Assembly: GCA_900548225.1 (NCBI GenBank)
Contig: URJM01000014.1
Location: 1 to 38,549 of the forward strand
DNA from: an uncultured bacterium
GTDB taxonomy: Bacteria; Verrucomicrobiota; Lentisphaeria; Oligosphaerales; Oligosphaeraceae
DNA length: 38,549 nucleotides
Direction: 5' to 3'
Part shown: positions 16,340 through 23,825 of the stretch, in pieces
Layout: every line of letters starts with the position of its first letter
How positions within the stretch are numbered: position 1 is the first letter of the stretch
Notes under the pieces: model-generated
Databases searched by the model: none
What the model saw: the letters and a program-made list of their open reading frames with translations, nothing else
Told to the model about the DNA's origin: nothing
Translations under genes and position numbers: made by a program

Positions 16340-18030
16340 TGCTCGTTCTCTCCGTGGCTTTCGTAGCTTCCCGCGATTTCATTCAGGAGGATTTCGGTGT
16401 CGGCGACATGTTCGCCGAAGAGCCTCGCCACCTGCTGGACAGTATGCACGTTCTTGCGGATGACCTCGCGGGCCTTCTCGGCAATCTGTTCACGTTGCAG
16501 CTCGTTCTTGGTGATGTCCTGGATGACGGCGCCGGCGAACTTCCCCTTCGCAATCGTGAATACGCTGATGTTGATGATCTTGTCCTTGAATTTCTGGTTG
16601 AACTTCTCGATTTCGCCGCCATTCTCGATGACGCTTCCGAAGAGGTCCGCAAAGTCGGGGAGCGTATTTGCGACGGGGATTGTGTTGAGGTTGCCGAGCG
16701 CGTCGAAGACGTCGGTCATCTCGACCATCCGTGCGAAGTTCCTGTTGCATTCGCTGATGTTGAGATGCTCGTCAACGAGGACGACTGCCGCCGGGATGAA
16801 GCGGATGAGGGCGTTGCTGGTGCGCTCGAAGTTCCTGCGCAGGTAGGTGTGGCACATTGCCTCCTCCGCCTTGTCCTCCAGAAGGGCCTTCGCGAATTCC
16901 CGGCAGGTGCTGTAGCCGCAGGCTCCGCAGTTCAATTCGTCCTCGCGGCTGAACTTCCCGACCCTGGCAAGGGCGCATGTGATGTCGTTTTCGGAGGGCT
17001 CCACCACGTCCACGGGGTCGGACTTCAGTTCATCGTGGATGTTTTCGGGGCATGTGCGGTCGCAGCTTGTCTGGAAGCTGCTGAGGTTGTCGGTCTCGGT
17101 GATGGTTTCAAGCCCCGCAAAGCCCTGGGGGATGACCGGCCCGTTCACGCAGCCGCCGTGGCAGGCGAGGCATTCGAGGAAGATGCGCCGCTGGGAACGT
17201 CCTCCGTAGTAGTAGGAGAGCATGCGGTCGAGGTTCTCAAGGCCTGAGACGGATATGTAGCGGACGTCCTTCTGGCCGTCGCGGAGGGTGTCGTTCATGC
17301 CGCCCTCCACCGAATAGAAGCGTCCCTCCTCCGCCGGCTGAATCTCGATGTCGGCGATTTCTTCCTCCACAAGGTGTATGTCCTTCTCCTGGAGGAGTTC
17401 GTCCAACGCCGCAAAGGTGACCGCCAGGGAAAGCAGCTCGGGATGCCTGTCGGCCTCGTTCTTCTTCGCGGCGCAGGGGCCGAAGAAGACGACCTTCGCG
17501 TCGTCCCCGAAGCGTTCCTTGACCAGCCGGCAGTGGGAGAGGATTGGCGAGAGGAAGGGGGCGATGTATTTCGTGGCCTCGGGGTGGTACTTCCTGATGT
17601 AGTCCACGCAGGCGGGGCATGCGCTGGAAATCACCAGGGGCAGGTCGGTGGTGTGCAGGAACCCCGCCGTCTGGTTGCTGACAATCTGCGCGCCCAGGGC
17701 GGTCTCGCTGACTCCCTTGAAGCCAAGGCGCTTGAGGGCGGCCGCAAGCTGCCCTAGCTTGACGCCGGGAAAATAGGCTGGGAAACTCGGCGCAATGGAC
17801 GCATGGAGGTTGCCGCCTTCGTCCAGAAGACGCTTCAGGCGGGAGAGGTCGGAGCGGATCTTCTTCGCATGGGAGGGGCATACCTTCACGCACTCCCCGC
17901 AGGCGACACAGCTCTCGGGTATCACGGAAGCCTTGCCGTTGACTATCCGAATGGCCTTGCAATGACAGTGACGGACACACTTGTAGCAGTCCTGGCACTC
18001 ATTCTCAATGGTATAGACAGGCTCAAACAT
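16336..18030 (-). CDS. hydS: Sensory (group C) [FeFe] hydrogenase with PAS domain
   Basis: This 564-residue protein has, in order, two N-terminal [4Fe-4S] ferredoxin motifs (C12-C22 region and C41-x2-C-x2-C-x3-C51), an H-cluster domain, a four-Cys FeS domain (C368, C371, C376, C393; NCGACGYSTC) and a PAS domain (about 400-510) ending in a helical segment. The H-cluster motifs are SSACPAC (135-141), FFGPCAAKK (182-190) and LECLACHGGCVNGP (285-298). Ala137 replaces the proton-transfer Cys of catalytic enzymes, a known hallmark of sensory HydS proteins with low turnover. It would sense H2 or redox state and signal through the PAS domain to the overlapping phosphatase. No transmitter kinase domain is fused. 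AAAGAAAG precedes ATG 18030. Confidence 0.9.
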   Translation of the reverse strand: MFEPVYTIENECQDCYKCVRHCHCKAIRIVNGKASVIPESCVACGECVKVCPSHAKKIRSDLSRLKRLLDEGGNLHASIAPSFPAYFPGVKLGQLAAALKRLGFKGVSETALGAQIVSNQTAGFLHTTDLPLVISSACPACVDYIRKYHPEATKYIAPFLSPILSHCRLVKERFGDDAKVVFFGPCAAKKNEADRHPELLSLAVTFAALDELLQEKDIHLVEEEIADIEIQPAEEGRFYSVEGGMNDTLRDGQKDVRYISVSGLENLDRMLSYYYGGRSQRRIFLECLACHGGCVNGPVIPQGFAGLETITETDNLSSFQTSCDRTCPENIHDELKSDPVDVVEPSENDITCALARVGKFSREDELNCGACGYSTCREFAKALLEDKAEEAMCHTYLRRNFERTSNALIRFIPAAVVLVDEHLNISECNRNFARMVEMTDVFDALGNLNTIPVANTLPDFADLFGSVIENGGEIEKFNQKFKDKIINISVFTIAKGKFAGAVIQDITKNELQREQIAEKAREVIRKNVHTVQQVARLFGEHVADTEILLNEIAGSYESHGENEQ

Positions 18031-18093
18031 CTTTCTTTAAGGATTGTTCCCTCCGCTACAACAAAAAAGCAAGCAATGAATTGGAAGTGTATA

Positions 18094-18131
18094 TAACATG
18101 TTTGCTTTCAACATGTTACGCAATCATTGCG
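18094..18131. promoter_or_regulatory. Palindrome cluster upstream of hydS (candidate operator)
   Basis: TAACATGTT (18094-18102) and AACATGTTA (18110-18118) are perfect inverted copies 7 bases apart; each contains the self-palindrome AACATGTT. They are directly followed by CGCAAT-C-ATTGCG (18119-18131), another perfect palindrome. The cluster lies 64-101 bases upstream of the hydS start, where a promoter is expected. Confidence 0.5.
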
Positions 18132-18160
18132 ACTTCTCCCTCCTCCCTCCTCCCTTCTTC

Positions 18161-18243
18161 TGTGGACGCACGGCGGAAGCACCGTGCGGGCGCGCCCACG
18201 CGCGCCATCCACGCACTCCCCTCTCCCCTCTTCTCCCTTCTCC
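18161..18243. repeat. Intergenic repeat element, copy A
   Basis: The hairpin CGCACGG/CCGTGCG (18167-18173 and 18182-18188) is followed by GGGCGCGCCC (18188-18197), a GCGCGCCA-x-CCA-x-GCACT block and a pyrimidine-rich arm up to the stop of the next gene. The same order of blocks recurs at 36628-36700. The arm on the minus strand (GTAGGGAGAAG..., ending AGTGCGTGG) also matches 36560-36598. Confidence 0.7.
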
Positions 18244-18495
18244 CTACTTCGGAAAGTAATGATTCAGAATATCGAGCATTGCCCCGCCTTCGACGTGCTT
18301 GTAGATTTTGTCATTGACAATCACAATTGGTCCGTCGGCGCAGTTTCCCGTGCAGAGTCCTCCGCAGAGGTCGATGTCGATTTCATCGGAGAGGCCGCGT
18401 TTGGCCAGGAAGTCTTCGGTGATTTTGACGTTTTCGGCGTTTCCCCTGGCGAAGCAGGAGCTGCCGATGCAGATGACCATCTTGATTTTACCCAT
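18244..18495 (-). CDS. Small [2Fe-2S] thioredoxin-like ferredoxin (NuoE-like), second copy
   Basis: This 83-residue protein has C9 and C14 in ICIGSSC and C44, C48 and C52 in LCGGLCTGNC, the pattern of a NuoE/HydC-type [2Fe-2S] domain. It is more similar in design to hydrogenase-cluster ferredoxins than to chloroplast-type ones. It starts 24 bases after the Rex-like gene stops, so the two are cotranscribed, and it precedes hydS. A role as electron or redox-signal carrier for the sensory hydrogenase is likely by context but not shown by sequence. The stop codon abuts an intergenic repeat element. Confidence 0.82.
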   Translation of the reverse strand: MGKIKMVICIGSSCFARGNAENVKITEDFLAKRGLSDEIDIDLCGGLCTGNCADGPIVIVNDKIYKHVEGGAMLDILNHYFPK

Positions 18496-18519
18496 TTGTC
18501 CCTATGGATTTTTAGGTGG

Positions 18520-18933
18520 CTAGTTTTCCTGGTCGAGGCAGTTTGCGGGGGGTGCCTCGTTGAGGATTGCGAGATGGGGTCTGGGCATGAGGTCGATTCC
18601 GCTCCAGTTAAGGATGCGTGTGATTCCCGCGTGTCCGAGTTCCTCTGCGGTCTTTTCGGCCTGGCGGTGTGGGACGCAGAGAATCGCCGTCTTGACGGCC
18701 AGCCTGGGGATGAGGTTCTCGAGCTTCTCCATCGGGAAGATTTCGACGCATTCGGAGGAGACCTTGCTGTCGCTGAATGCGGCGAGGAGTCTCACTGCGG
18801 GGCCTGCGAAGTTAGGTTCCCTGACGAGGATTTCGCCCAGTGCGCCTGCGAAGACGAAGACCGCGTCCTCCTGCTTTCCTTCATAGCCGGCTCCCGAGGC
18901 GCGCGCCTCGGAGATCTTCTTCAGAATTTCCAT
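18520..18933 (-). CDS. Rex-like Rossmann protein lacking the DNA-binding domain
   Basis: This 137-residue protein aligns over about residues 24-126 with the C-terminal NAD(H)-binding half of Rex. Compare KTAILCVPHRQAEKTAEELG and GITRILNWSGIDL with KVGIICVPAVGAQLIADVMV and GIKYIWNFANVCL in the full-length Rex at 21974-22627. The winged helix of Rex (about 80 residues) is absent; only a short helix (MEILKKISEARAS) precedes the Rossmann part. The glycine loop is degenerate (FAGALGE instead of VGAGSLG), so NADH binding is uncertain. It heads the string ferredoxin, hydS, phosphatase. It might heterodimerise with Rex, or act as a redox-signal partner of the hydrogenase sensor. Both are inference. 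The family assignment rests on pattern matching by eye. Confidence 0.65.
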   Translation of the reverse strand: MEILKKISEARASGAGYEGKQEDAVFVFAGALGEILVREPNFAGPAVRLLAAFSDSKVSSECVEIFPMEKLENLIPRLAVKTAILCVPHRQAEKTAEELGHAGITRILNWSGIDLMPRPHLAILNEAPPANCLDQEN

Positions 18934-19011
18934 CTTGCCTTCTCCTTGTTATTGTCCGTCCTGTTTCCAGGATGCTGCATGTTGTGGTGTAGTGAATCCA
19001 GATACGCAGAA

Positions 19012-19078
19012 CCCTCTTCCTGAAGTCGGGAGACATCTGGAAGAGGGCGGGGCGTCGCCCTTTGGAGTTCTCGCCCCG
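19012..19078 (-). other. Two consecutive hairpins downstream of adhE
   Basis: CGGGGCG/CGCCCCG (19048-19054 and 19072-19078) and CCCTCTTCC/GGAAGAGGG (19012-19020 and 19039-19047) lie between adhE and the Rex-like gene. Neither has a T-run on the minus strand. They may partly terminate or stabilise the adhE transcript. The rest of the 200-base gap shows no gene. Confidence 0.45.
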
Positions 19079-19133
19079 TGCCTCGCGTCACAATGTGGTG
19101 GTCGCGGGCATGGGGCGTGTCATTCCCGGCAGG

Positions 19134-21776
19134 CTATTTCCCGTAGTATGCGGCGAGGTAGAGCTCCTTGATTTCGGAGATCAGCGGGTAGCGTGGGTTG
19201 GCGCCGGTGCACTGGTCGTCATAGGCCTTGACGGCGAGTTCGTCAAGCTGTGCGAGGAAGGTCTTCTCGGTGATTCCCTTCGCGTCGAACCAGGGCTTCA
19301 TAGCCTTGGGGATGTCGAGGGCCGCCTTGAGTTCGTCGACCTTTCCGACGAGCTTGTCGACCAATTCGTCGTCGTTCTTTCCTGTGAGACCGATGTACCT
19401 TGCGACTGCCGCGTAGTCCGCCTTTGCATTCGGGTAGTGGTACTGTGGGAATGCGGCCTGCTTTGTCATGCAATCCACCGCATTGTAGCGCATAATGTAA
19501 GTGATGAGGAAAGCATTTGCCAAGCCGTGGGGCACATGGTACATGCCTCCGAGCTTATGCGCCATGGAGTGGCAGAGCCCGAGGAATGCGTTTGCGAACG
19601 CCATGCCGGCCATTGCGGAGGCGTTGAACATGTGTTCGCGGGCGATTTCATTCATGGGGCCGTTGTTGTAGCACTCGGGCAGATACTTGAGGATCAGTGC
19701 GGCGGCCTCGCTTGCCAGCGCGTTGCAGTAGTCGCTCTGCATGCAGGAGACCCTGGCTTCGAGGGCGTGTGTGAGTGCGTCGATGCCGGAGATGGCCGTG
19801 AGCCCCTTCGGGAGCTTCATTACCAGCTCGGTGTCGATGATTGCCATGTTCGGGGTCAGCGCGTAGTCCGCCAGCGGGAACTTCTGCTGGGTGACCTCGT
19901 CGGTGATGACGGCGAAGGGTGTGACTTCGGAGCCGGTGCCGCTGGTGGTGGGCACTGCGACCATCATGGCCTTCTTGCCGAGTTCAGGCAGCTTGACGAT
20001 GCGCTTGCGGATGTCCATGAAGCGCATGGCCACATCCTCGAACTTGACATCGGGCAGCTCGTACATGAGCCACATGATCTTCGCCGCGTCGATTGGGCTT
20101 CCGCCGCCCACCGCGATGATCACGTCGGCGTCGAAGCTGCGGAGCTGTTCGAGCCCCTTCTGCGCGAGCTGGATGGTGGGGTCCGGGGCGACGTCGCTGA
20201 AGACATGTGTCGCGATGCCCATGTCGGTGAGCTTCTGGAGCATCGGTCCGAGGATGCCGGTGCCGTAGAGGAACTTGTCAGTGACAATGAAGGCGCGCTT
20301 CTTGCCCGCAAGATCCCCCAGGGCGGTGCAGAGGCAGCCGTATTTGAAATAGACCTTCTGGGGGACGCGGAACCAGAGCATGTTTTCCCTCCGTTTGGCG
20401 ATGGACTTGATGTTCAGAAGATTCATTGGGCCGACGTTTTCGGAGACGTAGTTTCCGCCCCATGAGCCGCAGCCCAGTGTCAGCGATGGGTTGAGGGCGA
20501 AGTTGTAGAGGTCGCCGATGCCGCCCTGCGAGCTTGGCGTGTTGATGAGGACTCTGCTCGCAAGCATGATGTGGCCGAACTCCCTGATGCGCTCCTCGTT
20601 CTGGGTGTTGGTGTAGAGGACCGCAGTGTGCCCCAGGCCGCCGTAGTTCAAAAGGGCCTTCGCGTTCTCGATTGCCTCCTCGTAGGTGTCAGCCTTGTAG
20701 AGGGCGAGGGTGGGGGAGAGCTTCTCGCGGGAGAAGGGGACGTCCAGCCCGACGCCCTTGACCTCGGCGATGAGCACCTTCGTCTGCTCGGGAACCTTGA
20801 TGCCGGCCATCTTGGCGATGGTGAGGGCGGTCTGGCCAACAATCTTCGCGTTGATCTTGCCATCGACCTGGATGACCTTGCCGACTGCGTCCGCCTCCTT
20901 CTTGTTGAGGATGTAGCCGCCGCGCTTCTTGAACTCGGCCTTGACCGCGTCGTAGATCGGCGCGAGGACAGTCGCCGACTGCTCGGAGGCGCAGATCATG
21001 CCGTTGTCGAAGGTCTTGGAAAGGAGAATCGAGCTGACGGCCATCTCGACGTCGCAGGTGTCGTCAAGGATGACTGGGGTGTTGCCAGGGCCGACGCCGA
21101 CGGCGGGGGTGCCCGAGGAATATGCGGCCTTGACCATGCCCGGACCGCCAGTCGCCAGAATCAGGGCGACGTCCTTGTGCCCCATCAGGTAGCCGGACAT
21201 GGTGACGGTCGGCTCGTCAATCCAGCCGATGATGTCGGCAGGGGCGCCGGCCTCCACAGCGGCGTCAAGGACAATCTTCGCGGCCATGTTGGTGCAGTGC
21301 TTCGCACGGGGATGGGGGCTGAAGACGATGCCGTTGCGGGTCTTCAGGGCAATCAGCGACTTGAAAATCGCCGTGGAGGTCGGGTTGGTGGTCGGGACAA
21401 TGCCCGCAATCACGCCACGGGGCTCCGCGACCTTGATCATGCCAAAGGCGTCGTCAACGTCAATGATGCCGCAGGTCTTCAGATGCTCGTACTTGTTGAA
21501 GATGTATTCGGAGGCGTAGTGGTTCTTGATGATCTTGTCCTCGACTACGCCCATGCCAGTCTCCTCGACAGCCATCTGGGCCAGGGGAATGCGCATCTTG
21601 TTCGCGGCAAGGGAGGCCGCCTTGAAAATCTTGTCAACCTGCTCCTGGGTGTAGTTCGCGTAAAGCTCCTGGGCGGCCTTCACCTTCGCGACAATCGCGT
21701 CAACGGTGGCCTTCTCGGCCGCGTCCTTCTGCTCGGGAGTCAGCTCAACCACGGGTTTCACCTTTTCCTTCTTCAT
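19134..21776 (-). CDS. adhE: Bifunctional acetaldehyde-CoA/alcohol dehydrogenase AdhE
   Basis: This 880-residue fusion enzyme reduces acetyl-CoA to acetaldehyde and then to ethanol, oxidising two NADH. The N-terminal aldehyde dehydrogenase domain shows the catalytic Cys262 in FDNGMICASEQS. A linker leads to the iron-dependent alcohol dehydrogenase domain with GGGSPIDAAK (NADH/metal region) and the His-rich metal-binding stretches ALTHALEA and LCHSMAHKLGGMYHVPHG. The length is normal for the family (E. coli AdhE 891). AdhE proteins assemble as spirosomes (family knowledge). AGGAG lies 10 bases before ATG 21776. The gene follows rex on the same strand and has its own upstream palindrome, so NADH-dependent control by Rex is likely. 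Confidence 0.96.
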   Translation of the reverse strand: MKKEKVKPVVELTPEQKDAAEKATVDAIVAKVKAAQELYANYTQEQVDKIFKAASLAANKMRIPLAQMAVEETGMGVVEDKIIKNHYASEYIFNKYEHLKTCGIIDVDDAFGMIKVAEPRGVIAGIVPTTNPTSTAIFKSLIALKTRNGIVFSPHPRAKHCTNMAAKIVLDAAVEAGAPADIIGWIDEPTVTMSGYLMGHKDVALILATGGPGMVKAAYSSGTPAVGVGPGNTPVILDDTCDVEMAVSSILLSKTFDNGMICASEQSATVLAPIYDAVKAEFKKRGGYILNKKEADAVGKVIQVDGKINAKIVGQTALTIAKMAGIKVPEQTKVLIAEVKGVGLDVPFSREKLSPTLALYKADTYEEAIENAKALLNYGGLGHTAVLYTNTQNEERIREFGHIMLASRVLINTPSSQGGIGDLYNFALNPSLTLGCGSWGGNYVSENVGPMNLLNIKSIAKRRENMLWFRVPQKVYFKYGCLCTALGDLAGKKRAFIVTDKFLYGTGILGPMLQKLTDMGIATHVFSDVAPDPTIQLAQKGLEQLRSFDADVIIAVGGGSPIDAAKIMWLMYELPDVKFEDVAMRFMDIRKRIVKLPELGKKAMMVAVPTTSGTGSEVTPFAVITDEVTQQKFPLADYALTPNMAIIDTELVMKLPKGLTAISGIDALTHALEARVSCMQSDYCNALASEAAALILKYLPECYNNGPMNEIAREHMFNASAMAGMAFANAFLGLCHSMAHKLGGMYHVPHGLANAFLITYIMRYNAVDCMTKQAAFPQYHYPNAKADYAAVARYIGLTGKNDDELVDKLVGKVDELKAALDIPKAMKPWFDAKGITEKTFLAQLDELAVKAYDDQCTGANPRYPLISEIKELYLAAYYGK

Positions 21777-21823
21777 CTCTCTATGCTCCTGTTCTATTAG
21801 GTGGGGTATCTGATGAGGTTAAA

Positions 21824-21840
21824 TTATCATCACATGATAA
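21824..21840. promoter_or_regulatory. adhE: 17-bp palindrome upstream of adhE (candidate Rex operator)
   Basis: TTATCAT (21824-21830), CAC, ATGATAA (21834-21840) lie 48-64 bases before the adhE start. AT-rich palindromes of this size and position are used by Rex in other bacteria, but the bases do not match the best known TTGTGA/TCACAA-type boxes. Confidence 0.45.
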
Positions 21841-21901
21841 AAAACTATCGTAAACGGCGCTAATGTAGCCCGGAAAAAATCACTTTCAATCACATTCTGT
21901 C

Positions 21902-21931
21902 AAAAAAACGAAGAAATTCTGCGGAATTTTC
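21902..21931 (-). terminator. Possible terminator after rex
   Basis: On the minus strand GAAAATTC, CGCA, GAATTTC forms an AT-rich hairpin (21931-21913), followed by TTCG and seven T. It is moderate in strength. Confidence 0.5.
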
Positions 21932-21973
21932 ATGAAAAGTCACCTTTTGTCCAATTTCGCCCTTTGCTTGTGG

Positions 21974-22627
21974 CTACTCTTCCGAGGGTTGTTGTGGTTC
22001 TCCCGCCTCCGCCTTCTTGATTTTTGCGGAGAGGACTGCCAGGCCGCCGGCGATGACCTCCCGCTGGACGATCACGTCCTTTGGCACCTGGAGGCACACG
22101 TTTGCGAAGTTCCAGATATACTTGATTCCGAGGGAGACCATGACATCCGCGATGAGCTGCGCCCCGACTGCCGGCACGCAGATGATTCCCACCTTTGGCG
22201 GCGCCTTCTTTAGGATGTTGCGGATTTGCGCTATGTCGTGCACCTTGAAGCCGTGGATTTCGCGGCCTATCTTCTCCTTGTCGGAGTCGAATACGGAGGT
22301 GATCTTGAAGTTGTATGCCTTGAAGTCGGAGAAGCCCAGGAGGGCGGAGCCCAGGGAGCCGGCGCCGACGAGGGTCGCCTTCGATACGCTGTCCCAGCCC
22401 ACAAGCCTCAGGATGGCGTCGATGAGTTCGTTCACCCGGAAGCCATAGCGCTTGTTGCCCTTGAGGCCGGTCATGGCCACGTCCTTCCTCACGAGGATGT
22501 GGGGGATGTTCATATACTGGGCAAGGTCGGCGCAGGAAACCCACTCCTCGCCCGCAAGGCGCATGCGGAGAAGACGGTGCAGGTAGGTCGGCATCCGTCG
22601 CATGGTTGGAGAACTCTGGATCTTCAT
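21974..22627 (-). CDS. rex: Redox-sensing transcriptional repressor Rex
   Basis: This 217-residue protein binds NADH or NAD+ and represses fermentation genes when the NADH/NAD+ ratio is low. The N-terminal winged helix (about 12-80) is present, with VSCADLAQYMNIPHILVRKDV as recognition region and GNKRYGFRVNELID as wing and linker. The Rossmann domain has the intact loop VGAGSLG (about 87-93) and the ICVPAVGAQLIAD and IWNFANVCL segments of Rex. The C-terminal swapped helix (VIAGGLAVLSAKIKKAEA) is also present. The length is typical (about 210-220). The start is uncertain: ATG 22627 and ATG 22603 are both possible and neither has a clear ribosome-binding site. adhE lies immediately downstream, the classical Rex target. 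Confidence 0.93.
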   Translation of the reverse strand: MKIQSSPTMRRMPTYLHRLLRMRLAGEEWVSCADLAQYMNIPHILVRKDVAMTGLKGNKRYGFRVNELIDAILRLVGWDSVSKATLVGAGSLGSALLGFSDFKAYNFKITSVFDSDKEKIGREIHGFKVHDIAQIRNILKKAPPKVGIICVPAVGAQLIADVMVSLGIKYIWNFANVCLQVPKDVIVQREVIAGGLAVLSAKIKKAEAGEPQQPSEE

Positions 22628-22924
22628 CGCACTCGTCGCAAATGGTGGGGCTCAAGGAGGGCCAGTGGGGATTGCACGGAAATTGCAGGCCGCGGGAAGG
22701 GAAACTGCGCCAGGCACTTGGCGCTTCGGCGTCCGCCCCATTCCGCAACATGTTCTTAATATATCAACAGAATACGGGGCGGCACAAGGCGACATGGATT
22801 TTTTCCCGCAGTCTTGCCACGCCGTGGCCGGAGGTGAGTTCGGGTTCACTCTCTTCTTTGGGCTACATTATCCTGTGTTTCATTCAGTGGTCGTGGAATC
22901 TTCATTCATGGAGTAGTTTTTCTC
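22628..22924. other. Divergent intergenic region between rex and the outer-membrane protein gene
   Basis: No gene is seen in these 297 bases. The region must hold the promoters of rex (minus) and the barrel protein gene (plus). It contains one AACATGTT palindrome at 22747-22754, the same octamer found twice upstream of hydS, next to an AT-rich CTTAATATATCAAC stretch. Confidence 0.4.
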
Positions 22925-23803
22925 ATGAGTCGTATCTTTTCGGCTTTTTTGTTGTTGTCCCTCGCATCCCTCTTGTGTTTTGCCCAGTCCCCTGAGATGC
23001 GGATGCAGTTTTATGCCCAGGAGCGTGGGGAGGCGGCTCCTCCGGTTCCGCAGGCCCGTCCGGTCATTCCCCCTCCCAGGTTTGAGCCAACCTGTTCCTT
23101 CGGGCTGGGGCTTTCCTCCAGATACGTCCGCGAGGGCTGGTGCGAGAATCCCTCCATGGTTTCCGTGATGCAGGCCGAGGTCTCGGAGAGCGGCCTCTAC
23201 ATGGGCGTAACGGGAACCTACAACTTTTCAGGGACGGCCGGCCGTCGCCGCCACTTCCAGGACGACCGCTTCTACATGGGCTATGCGCTGGGCTTCACCA
23301 ATACAGGGGTGATGGGGCCGGTCGTCGTGGACCTTTGCTGGACCTACAACGGATATCCCGGCGAGAGCGAGGAGAATTCGGGAAGCCTCTCGATGAGCTT
23401 CCTCCTCAATGAAATCTGGCAGATCGGCAGGTTCGCCCTGACGGGGGCCTTCACCCTCGAACACAACTACGGCAAGAATGCCACATTCGCACTCACGGAC
23501 GCAACGCTCGTCTACTCCGTGACGGAGGACGGCTCGTGGCAGTGGGCGAACAGCCTGATGCTCTACTGGGGCGACACGAGAAAGCTCCGCAGGATGACCG
23601 ACGGAATGGTGGGAGGCAACGCCTTCTACACGGCGGCGTGGAGGTCGTCCCTCACCTGGAATGTCAACGGCACATGGTCTGTCGAGCCATTCGTCCAGAC
23701 GGACATGCATCCGGACAGCCGCTCGCGGGACGCGGCACGGGACGACGCATTCAACTCGGCGGTCACCTTCCTGGGCGGCATCCGCCTGAACTGCCACTTC
23801 TAG
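22925..23803 (+). CDS. Outer-membrane beta-barrel-like exported protein
   Basis: This 292-residue protein starts with a signal peptide (MSRIFSAFLLLSLASLLCFA, cleaved near residue 21). A Pro-rich stretch (about 38-52) follows, then a region of alternating hydrophobic/polar strands with many Tyr, Trp, Gly and Asn, ending in NCHF with a terminal Phe. That C-terminal Phe and the strand pattern are typical of outer-membrane barrel proteins inserted by BAM. About 10-12 strands are plausible. No family name can be given. GGAG about 11 bases upstream supports ATG 22925. An MFS gene starts 22 bases after the stop, so they form one unit and may handle the same solute. Confidence 0.78.
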   Translation: MSRIFSAFLLLSLASLLCFAQSPEMRMQFYAQERGEAAPPVPQARPVIPPPRFEPTCSFGLGLSSRYVREGWCENPSMVSVMQAEVSESGLYMGVTGTYNFSGTAGRRRHFQDDRFYMGYALGFTNTGVMGPVVVDLCWTYNGYPGESEENSGSLSMSFLLNEIWQIGRFALTGAFTLEHNYGKNATFALTDATLVYSVTEDGSWQWANSLMLYWGDTRKLRRMTDGMVGGNAFYTAAWRSSLTWNVNGTWSVEPFVQTDMHPDSRSRDAARDDAFNSAVTFLGGIRLNCHF

Positions 23804-23825
23804 CGGACTGGGAGGCAAAGGCACC

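Noticed and set aside
19062..20465. Plus-strand open frame of 467 codons opposite adhE, and another at 20571-21800
   Set aside because: Both are antisense to a full-length AdhE with intact catalytic motifs; composition (Val, Asp, Gly and His rich) is typical of a shadow frame.
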